A DNA stretch of 10,141 nt from Thermoplasmata archaeon (GTDB taxonomy: Archaea; Thermoplasmatota; Thermoplasmata; Lutacidiplasmatales; UBA184). The notes beneath the pieces are model-generated. The model had not been told where the DNA came from and ran no database searches. It saw nothing but the letters and a program-made list of their open reading frames with translations. The DNA is taken from assembly GCA_030044695.1 (NCBI GenBank), contig JASIDM010000056.1, forward strand, positions 1-10,141, read 5' to 3'. The translations under genes and the position numbers were made by a program. Shown here one piece after another: positions 5,788 to 10,141 of this stretch (the stretch's first letter is position 1; the number at the start of each line of letters is the position of its first letter).

Positions 5788-5818
5788 GAGCGCCCCTCGC
5801 AGCACCGGACCTCTTGGC

Positions 5819-5825
5819 GTTATCC
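5819..5825 (-). promoter_or_regulatory. TATA-like promoter of the SRPBCC gene
   Basis: GGATAAC on the minus strand, centred about 35 bases before GTG 5787, would give a leader of roughly 8 bases. This is the main reason for preferring that start over GTG 5805. Confidence 0.4.
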
Positions 5826-5914
5826 GGCCGGGCGCGAGGCTACCGGCGTCCTCGACGCGTACAGGGCCCGCCAGGTCGGATCGTGGGCCGTCCGCTGGGA
5901 TCCTGAGCCGGGCG

Positions 5915-7024
5915 CTAGACGACCCGCCCGGCCCGGACCAGGGGACGCCCGTCGATCGTCACGGTCGAGCCGGCCAGCGTGAGGAACTCGAAGATCGAAC
6001 TGCGGTTCTTCCCGCCGAAGCCAGCGTTGTTGCCGACGCCGACGGTGACGGCCCCCAACTCGTTCTCCTCCTGGAGCGGCGTTCCCCGCAGCGCGGGGTT
6101 GACGCCCACCTCGAGGAAGGAGGGCCGGTCCTTGGTGCCGGTGCCGGCGCGGTAGCGCCGATCGAACTCCGCCTGACCCCGGGCGTAGCGGGCGCTGGTG
6201 AGGCGACCGTCCTCGAACGTCCAGCGACCCCCTTCGAGCACGCCGCCCTGCATCGTGGTGCGGCGGTTGGCGACGACCGTGCCGTCCGCGGTCGACTCGT
6301 CGACCGAGACGTAGACCGAGCCCGGCGGGACGTTGATCATGATCCCGAACGTCCCCCGTGCTTTCGCCGGGGCCAGCAGGCCGAGGTCCTTCTGGACCGG
6401 CCGGCTCCGCAGGGCGAGCGTGAGGTCCGTGCCGTTCGGATGGGTCAGCCGCACCTCGCCCTTCCTCCCGAGGCCACGCTCGAGGCGCTGCGCAGTCGGC
6501 GCGATGCCCTTCGGGTCGCGGAGCGACGCGGCCAAGAGCTGATCGCGCCAGCTCGCCAGGTCCACGCCGAAGAGCCGGGCGTTCGGCTCGGTGGCGCGCG
6601 CGATCCCCATCCGGGCGCCGCGTACCCCGGCCTTGGCCGCGCGGCGGTACCAATCCATGTTGAACGCGACGACCGCCTCCTGTGTCGCGGAGGGGAGTCG
6701 TCGCAGGCGCGCGATATCCTCCGGGCCCCAGAAGTAGACGTAGACGTCGGTCTCCTCCAACGCGGCCCACTCCTGCTCGGCGAGCGTGCCGATCGCCTTG
6801 GCGTGGCCGTGCTCCACGGCGTCCCAGTAGGCGGCCTCGTCCTCGTAGTGGACCAGCGGGCGGGCGCCCAGGCGGCGGGCCTCGCGCACGAACCCCGCCG
6901 CCCACGGCAATGCGGTCGGGTAGGCTTCGATGGTGAGCCGCTCCTTCGGGCGCAGACCCAGACGGCCGCGCAGCACGGCTCGGGCGAGTCGATTGGAGGA
7001 GTCCTCGGAGATGGTGTCCGGCAT
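5915..7024 (-). CDS. M29 aminopeptidase-like protein with most metal ligands replaced
   Basis: This 369-residue protein has the overall layout of the M29 aminopeptidase (AmpS/AmpT) family: an N-terminal alpha/beta domain (LGLRPKERLTIEAYPTALP, 22-40, onward) and a C-terminal domain with NVPPGSVYVSVDE (231-243), FLEVGVNPAL (303-312), GAVTVGVGNNAGFGGKN (324-340) and SSIFEFL (342-348). True M29 enzymes hold two metals with Glu, Glu, His, His and Asp plus a catalytic Tyr. Aligned by motif, these become Ser236, Glu305 (kept), Thr327, Phe345 and Phe347, with Ala334 at the Tyr. Peptidase activity therefore looks lost, while the fold and frame are intact. ATG 7024 is chosen over an in-frame GTG at 7267 because a TATA-like box sits about 26 bases before it and the extra N-terminus is unstructured. 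It could be a binding protein or a different enzyme on the same scaffold. Confidence 0.85.
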   Translation of the reverse strand: MPDTISEDSSNRLARAVLRGRLGLRPKERLTIEAYPTALPWAAGFVREARRLGARPLVHYEDEAAYWDAVEHGHAKAIGTLAEQEWAALEETDVYVYFWGPEDIARLRRLPSATQEAVVAFNMDWYRRAAKAGVRGARMGIARATEPNARLFGVDLASWRDQLLAASLRDPKGIAPTAQRLERGLGRKGEVRLTHPNGTDLTLALRSRPVQKDLGLLAPAKARGTFGIMINVPPGSVYVSVDESTADGTVVANRRTTMQGGVLEGGRWTFEDGRLTSARYARGQAEFDRRYRAGTGTKDRPSFLEVGVNPALRGTPLQEENELGAVTVGVGNNAGFGGKNRSSIFEFLTLAGSTVTIDGRPLVRAGRVV

Positions 7025-7046
7025 GGCCTCCCCCAGGTGCGTCGCC

Positions 7047-7054
7047 CGTATAGC
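7047..7054 (-). promoter_or_regulatory. TATA-like promoter of the M29-like gene
   Basis: GCTATACG on the minus strand is centred about 26 bases before ATG 7024, implying a leaderless transcript. The minus strand also has a G-rich GGGGAGG (7033-7027) right before the ATG. It is too close to act as a normal ribosome-binding site if transcription starts at the ATG. Confidence 0.5.
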
Positions 7055-7222
7055 CCCCTCCCGCCGGGGTCCCTTCGGATAGGGTGGTCGCCGACCTCCG
7101 CCGGGAGCTCCCCGGCCTCCGCCGATCGCCGGCGAGTCGGGCCGAACGACGAGCCGCTGCGCCGCGCCGACTCCCGCGGGCTCGGCACCGGCGGCCGTCG
7201 AGCGCCGAATGTCCAGCGGACA

Positions 7223-7229
7223 GTTAACC
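7223..7229 (+). promoter_or_regulatory. TATA-like promoter of the P-loop kinase gene
   Basis: GTTAACC is centred about 26 bases before the GTG at 7252, which matches leaderless initiation at that GTG. It is the only AT-containing patch in this divergent 227-base region on the plus-strand side. Confidence 0.45.
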
Positions 7230-7251
7230 CGGGGTCCTCTCTGGCCGACTC

Positions 7252-7821
7252 GTGCGCGATGCCCCACGGACGCTCGAAGGACGCGTTCTCATCAGCGGAG
7301 CCTCGGGCTCCGGGAAGAGCACGCTGGCGCGCTACCTTCAGGACCACGGGGTGAACGCCTTCGACGCGGACGAGGTTCGAGGTCTGGGCCACCCTGTCGA
7401 TCTTCACGGTCGCCCCCTCCGTCGGATCACGAAGGAGCAGTGGAGGCGGGTCGAGGACTGGCGTCACTACTGGGACGAGGTCCGCCTCCGCCGATTCTTG
7501 GCGCAAGCTCCGACGGTCGTGCTCTGCGGCGCGTCGGACAACATGTTCGAGCTCACTCGGCTGTTCGACCGCCGGATCTTCCTGCAGGCGAGCTGGCGGC
7601 TCCTGAGGGGCCGGCTCGACGATCCGCTCCGCGACAACGACTGGGGGCGCGAACCCGCGCAGAGGGCCTGGGTCAAGAACGCCGCGCGCGCCTGGCCGTC
7701 CCGCGCCCGGGCTGCGGGATTCGAGTTCGTGGATGCGGCGCTGCCGCTCGACGAGATCTACCGCAGGCTGTTCGGGGCGAAGCCGGGAATCCCACATCGC
7801 CCTCAGCGCGCCCGCGGTTGA
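7252..7821 (+). CDS. P-loop NTPase of nucleotide-kinase type, substrate unknown
   Basis: This is a 189-residue protein with a Walker A loop GASGSGKST at residues 16-24 right after the first strand (RVLISGAS), followed by FDADEV (37-42), where small-molecule kinases carry acidic substrate or magnesium residues. TVVLCGASDN (about 88-97) would be the core strand before a Walker-B-like region, and DRRIFLQAS the next strand. The Arg-rich segment LLRGRLDDPLRDNDWGR (about 118-134) resembles a lid with phosphate-contacting arginines. This order suits the adenylate-kinase/AAA_18-like kinases (nucleoside, shikimate, dephospho-CoA-type) rather than ABC or RecA ATPases. The GTG start is supported by a TATA-like box 26 bases upstream. 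The gene is divergent from the M29-like gene, and its stop lies 88 bases from the 3' end of tRNA-Ala on the opposite strand. The phosphate acceptor cannot be named. Confidence 0.82.
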   Translation: MRDAPRTLEGRVLISGASGSGKSTLARYLQDHGVNAFDADEVRGLGHPVDLHGRPLRRITKEQWRRVEDWRHYWDEVRLRRFLAQAPTVVLCGASDNMFELTRLFDRRIFLQASWRLLRGRLDDPLRDNDWGREPAQRAWVKNAARAWPSRARAAGFEFVDAALPLDEIYRRLFGAKPGIPHRPQRARG

Positions 7822-7909
7822 CGCGGGCGGGGCCGCGGAACTGGCTCGCCGTACTCATCGTGTCCGCCGCCGACGGGTCCACGTCTTCCCCGCGGCCGTC
7901 GGCTGGGAG

Positions 7910-7983
7910 TGGACTGGTCGGGATTTGAACCCGAGGCCTCCGGTTTGCAAAACCGGCGATCTTCCGTGCTGATCTACCAGCCC
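7910..7983 (-). tRNA. tRNA-Ala (anticodon UGC)
   Basis: On the minus strand the acceptor arms GGGCTGG and CCAGTCC pair fully, with G3:U70, the universal alanine identity pair. The anticodon stem CCGGT/ACCGG encloses the 7-base loop TTTGCAA, placing TGC at 34-36. The T arm is TCGGG-TTCAAAT-CCCGA. A73 is the discriminator and CCA is not encoded (CTC follows). No intron is seen. Confidence 0.97.
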
Positions 7984-8006
7984 ACGGCCGTCCACCTCGC
8001 GGGGCC

Positions 8007-8022
8007 GGATTAGCGTTTTCGC
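8007..8022 (-). promoter_or_regulatory. Promoter of tRNA-Ala (BRE/TATA-like)
   Basis: The minus strand reads GCGAAAACGCTAATCC, with a purine-rich BRE-like CGAAAA followed by GCTAAT about 27 bases before the mature tRNA 5' end at 7983. The placement fits archaeal tRNA transcription with little or no 5' leader. Confidence 0.45.
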
Positions 8023-8116
8023 CGGACGGTCCCTTGCGGCAGTGTGCGCCGGCGCCAGCGGGGCCGCGAGCGGGGCGCGGGCGATCCGGCGGTCCCGGGG
8101 GAACTCTCCCTCATCT

Positions 8117-8130
8117 GAAAGGACTTCTAC
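8117..8130 (+). promoter_or_regulatory. Possible promoter of the luciferase-like gene
   Basis: GAAAGGACTTCTAC sits about 27 bases before ATG 8153 and resembles the GAAGGCTTATC-type boxes before the aldolase and zinc-ribbon genes. It is weaker, and the rest of 7984-8152 holds nothing else I recognise apart from the tRNA-Ala promoter. Confidence 0.3.
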
Positions 8131-8152
8131 CCCCGCCTAGTCGCGCCCGCCG

Positions 8153-9187
8153 ATGCGACTGGGCGCCTTCACGGTCGTCGACGTGCCGGCCGAGCCAGCC
8201 CCGGACTCCGCCAACCGGGCGCTCCAGGTCGTCGGTCTGGCGGAGGCGGTCGAGCAGGCCGGCCTGAGCTCGCTCTGGGTCGCCGAGCACCACTTCGAGG
8301 GCGGCGGGGCTTGCCCTTCGCCTCCGGTCCTCCTCGCCGCGTGCGGGATGCGGACCCGCAGGATCCGGCTCGGCTCGTTGGTGAGCGTGCTCCCGTTCCA
8401 CCGACCCGTCGATCTGGCCGAGGAGTACGCCCTGCTCGACCGGCTGCTGGAAGGACGGCTGAACCTAGGCATCGGCAGCGGCTACCTCGCCTCCGAGTTC
8501 GCCGGGTACGGGCTCGACCCGGGGGAGAAGCGGGAGCGGTTCGACGCGGCGCTCTCGAACCTGCGGGAGGCGTTCGCGGGACGACCGATCCAGGCCGGGG
8601 GCCCGTCGGTCCCACCGGTCCGGCTGAACGTCACGCCGGTCCAGCGGCCGCATCCTCCGCTGTGGGTCGCCGTGCAGCGCCGCGAGGCGCTGCCCCACGT
8701 CGCCCGTCAGGGGCTTTCGGTAGCGCTGATCCCCTACGCGACCGTCGCGAGCCTCGACGAGCTCGCCGAGGTGATTCGGGAGTATCGCGAGGCGTCTCCT
8801 CCCGGCGCGAAGACCGAGGTGGTGGCCGCCGTCCACCTCTACGCGGGCGCGGAGGTCGCCGCAGCCCAGGCGGCGTTCCGACGGTACGTCGACAGCCGTC
8901 TTCGTACCGGCTCGACGTTCCTCGTGCGAAAGACCCGCGATCACCCTGAGCACGCCGATCCGGAGGCTCTGGAGAGAAGCGGGCTCGCACTGTTCGGCCG
9001 GCCGGACGAGGTCGTCCAGCGTGCGGCGGCGTTCGAACGGGCTGGGGTCGACGAGCTCCTGGGGATCTTTGACTTCGGGGGACTGCCTCCCCGGGTCGTC
9101 GACGAGTCGGTCCGGGCGGTCGGGGCGGCGTGGTCCCGCCGGGAGCCGCTGGCCCCGGTCGCTGATGGGGCCCGGGTCGGCCTCTGA
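8153..9187 (+). CDS. Luciferase-like (LLM class) flavin- or F420-dependent oxidoreductase
   Basis: This 344-residue TIM-barrel protein belongs to the bacterial-luciferase-like superfamily, which uses reduced FMN or coenzyme F420 for monooxygenation or hydride transfer. Family blocks are visible in order: LGAFTVVDV at the N-terminus, LSSLWVAEHHFEGGG (38-52), where the WVAEHHF motif is typical of the luciferase-type branch, RRIRLGSLVSVLPFHRPVDL (69-88), EEYALLDRLLEGRLNLGIGSG (90-110), the PPLWVAVQRREALPHVARQG region, and LFGRPDEVVQRAAAFERAGVDELLG near the C-terminus. The length is right for a complete enzyme. ATG 8153 starts exactly at the first barrel strand. In an archaeon F420 is a reasonable cofactor, but the sequence does not decide between F420 and FMN. 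It runs in the same direction as the metallo-hydrolase 62 bases later, which has its own promoter. The substrate is unknown. Confidence 0.92.
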   Translation: MRLGAFTVVDVPAEPAPDSANRALQVVGLAEAVEQAGLSSLWVAEHHFEGGGACPSPPVLLAACGMRTRRIRLGSLVSVLPFHRPVDLAEEYALLDRLLEGRLNLGIGSGYLASEFAGYGLDPGEKRERFDAALSNLREAFAGRPIQAGGPSVPPVRLNVTPVQRPHPPLWVAVQRREALPHVARQGLSVALIPYATVASLDELAEVIREYREASPPGAKTEVVAAVHLYAGAEVAAAQAAFRRYVDSRLRTGSTFLVRKTRDHPEHADPEALERSGLALFGRPDEVVQRAAAFERAGVDELLGIFDFGGLPPRVVDESVRAVGAAWSRREPLAPVADGARVGL

Positions 9188-9210
9188 GCTCGAGGCGCCC
9201 AGGGCAACGC

Positions 9211-9218
9211 GCTTTATC
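9211..9218 (+). promoter_or_regulatory. TATA-like promoter of the metallo-hydrolase gene
   Basis: GCTTTATC is centred about 35 bases before ATG 9250, giving an expected leader of about 8-10 bases. It is the clearest AT-rich island in the 62-base gap after the luciferase-like gene, suggesting independent transcription. Confidence 0.55.
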
Positions 9219-9249
9219 CGCGTCGGCCTCGCCGGGGGCGAGGCGTCCC

Positions 9250-9921
9250 ATGGCCGAGATCCTACCGGGAGTGCACCAGGTCGAAGGCGTCGATCCCTCG
9301 CCCGATTTCTCGACCCACGTCTACCTGCTCAAGGACCGTGGGGCGAGCTGGACGCTCGTGGACACCGGGTTGCCCGGGACCCACCAGGCGACGCTCGCCT
9401 ACCTCGCCAAGATCAAGGTCGAGCCGACCTCCGTGAAGAAGATCCTCCTCACCCATCTTCATCGCGACCACACCGGTTCCCTGAAGGCCCTCGCCGAGAA
9501 GACCCGGGCCCGGACCTTCGCCCACTGGATCGAGGCCGCCTACATCGCCATGGACCCGAAGTACGACGGACCCGGGACCCCCCCCGCCGAGCCGTTCGTC
9601 GTCGACGAGACGCTCAAGGATGGCGACAGCGTGGATGCGGCCGGCGGCCTCATCGCCTACCACACGCCGGGCCACACGCCCGGCCACACGGCCTACTACC
9701 AGACCGAGCGCAAGCTCCTCTTCTCGGGCGATCTGTTCTTCGGCGAGGGGGATCGGATCGACCTCACCCCACCGGACTTCACCCAGCACAGCCCCACGGC
9801 GAGGATCTCCGCCCGCCGGATGGGCCAGCTCTCGGTCGACTCCCTCCTCACCTATCATGGAGGACCGATCCTGCACAAGGGCGGTGCGGCGGTCCGCTCC
9901 CTCGTCGACAAGCTCCGTTAG
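9250..9921 (+). CDS. Metallo-beta-lactamase-fold hydrolase
   Basis: This 223-residue protein has the full MBL-fold metal site. The signature THLHRDHTGS gives His69, His71, Asp73 and His74. TPGHTPGHT at 139-147 supplies His142 as the third-helix ligand, LFSGDLFF supplies bridging Asp161, and TYHGGP supplies His203 as the last ligand. Together these predict a binuclear zinc (or iron) hydrolase. VDTGLPGTHQATLAYL at 37-52 is the usual beta-hairpin region. The compact size and absence of extra domains suit the glyoxalase-II/quorum-lactonase-like subgroup of cytoplasmic thioester or lactone hydrolases. No RNase Z or beta-CASP features are present. There is no signal peptide. ATG 9250 is the only start that fits the family N-terminus (EILPGVHQVEG). 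The gene converges with tRNA-Pro, leaving 48 bases. The substrate is not predictable. Confidence 0.94.
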   Translation: MAEILPGVHQVEGVDPSPDFSTHVYLLKDRGASWTLVDTGLPGTHQATLAYLAKIKVEPTSVKKILLTHLHRDHTGSLKALAEKTRARTFAHWIEAAYIAMDPKYDGPGTPPAEPFVVDETLKDGDSVDAAGGLIAYHTPGHTPGHTAYYQTERKLLFSGDLFFGEGDRIDLTPPDFTQHSPTARISARRMGQLSVDSLLTYHGGPILHKGGAAVRSLVDKLR

Positions 9922-9969
9922 GGACGGCTCTCGCGCGGCGGCGGGCCGCGCTTCCGGGGCCGGAGCGAG

Positions 9970-10044
9970 TGGGACTGGCCAGATTTGAACTGGCGTCTCG
10001 GAGTCCCGAACCCCGAAGGATGGACCAAGCTACCCCACAGTCCC
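9970..10044 (-). tRNA. tRNA-Pro (anticodon CGG)
   Basis: On the minus strand GGGACTG pairs completely with CAGTCCC. The D arm is GGGT with ATCC, followed by an extra T. The anticodon stem CGGGG/CTCCG holds the loop TTCGGGA with CGG at 34-36. The T arm is GCCAG-TTCAAAT-CTGGC. A73 is followed by CTC, so CCA is not encoded. No intron is visible. Confidence 0.95.
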
Positions 10045-10070
10045 AGCGCGGCGACGCCCACCGAGGCACG

Positions 10071-10078
10071 CTATTTGA
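10071..10078 (-). promoter_or_regulatory. TATA-like promoter of tRNA-Pro
   Basis: TCAAATAG on the minus strand is centred about 30 bases upstream of the tRNA 5' end at 10044, the archaeal TATA distance. It is the only AT-rich island in the last 97 bases. I see nothing else supportable from 10079 to the window end. Confidence 0.55.
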
Positions 10079-10141
10079 GGGTGCGCTCGAGGGCGGTCCG
10101 GGGGCGTTCCGCGACCCCTTCGCCGAGGGTAAGCCACCCCC

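Noticed and set aside
7025..7267. 81-residue N-terminal extension of the M29-like protein
   Set aside because: Arg/Gly/Pro-rich with no domain, it overlaps the divergent kinase start, and a TATA-like box points to ATG 7024.
5735..7354. 539-codon plus-strand open frame opposite the M29-like gene
   Set aside because: Low-complexity composition, no domain, and it spans three promoter regions and parts of three real genes. Long antisense frames are expected at this GC content.
7910..7983. Reading the first tRNA as tRNA-Cys because GCA is visible in the loop
   Set aside because: With a 5-base stem and 7-base loop the anticodon at 34-36 is TGC, and the G3:U70 pair confirms alanine.
9661..9690. 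Repeated CAC-ACG-CCG-GGC-like units suggesting a tandem repeat
   Set aside because: They encode the conserved MBL-fold TPGHTPGHT motif, so the repetition is a protein motif rather than a DNA repeat.
1..10141. CRISPR array, insertion sequence, phage or toxin-antitoxin module
   Set aside because: I found no spaced direct repeats, transposase or integrase motifs, att-like duplications of the tRNA ends, or small paired toxin-antitoxin genes.

Overview
The window is very GC-rich (roughly 70 percent by eye) and most likely chromosomal DNA of an archaeon. Three things point that way. Two tRNA genes lack an encoded CCA. TATA-like boxes sit about 25-37 bases upstream of most gene starts. Several starts, including GTG codons, would then be leaderless or have very short leaders. 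The box wording (GAAGGCTTATC, GAAGGCTTTTC, GCTTTATC, GCTATA) would suit an uncultured high-GC Thermoplasmatota-like or other euryarchaeal lineage, but the lineage cannot be settled from this window. I see no mobile element, CRISPR array or phage gene, and no stretch over 300 bases lacks a gene.

Layout. 1-345 (+) is the C-terminal end of a thiosulfate sulfurtransferase (rhodanese). 342-1058 (-) meets it tail to tail and encodes the most unusual protein here: a GcvH-like lipoyl-carrier fold, with Arg at the lipoylated Lys position, fused to a TusA-like sulfur-carrier domain. 1281-1799 (+) is a GNAT acetyltransferase. 1827-2597 (-) is a trans-aconitate 2-methyltransferase-like enzyme, downstream of and probably co-transcribed with an FAD-dependent DAO-family oxidoreductase (2652-4040, -). 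Divergent from that pair is an HpcH/HpaI-family class II aldolase (4185-4934, +). 5129-5335 (+) is a 68-residue Cys/His-rich zinc-ribbon-like protein, tail to tail with an AHSA1/SRPBCC protein (5332-5787, -). 5915-7024 (-) is an M29-aminopeptidase-like protein that has lost most of the family's metal ligands. 7252-7821 (+) is a P-loop kinase-like protein. Then come tRNA-Ala(UGC) (7910-7983, -), a luciferase-like flavin/F420 oxidoreductase (8153-9187, +), a metallo-beta-lactamase-fold hydrolase (9250-9921, +) and tRNA-Pro(CGG) (9970-10044, -).

How the genes may work together. Most are single-gene transcription units with their own archaeal promoter. Two local themes stand out. The first is sulfur: a rhodanese next to a GcvH-like/TusA-like fusion recalls the rhodanese-TusA-lipoate-binding-protein relay of sulfur trafficking, although here the genes converge and the lipoyl lysine is gone. 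The second is small-molecule catabolism: oxidoreductase plus methyltransferase, divergent from a pyruvate-type aldolase. The fusion protein is the best candidate for something undescribed. The degenerate M29 protein and the small zinc-ribbon protein come next.
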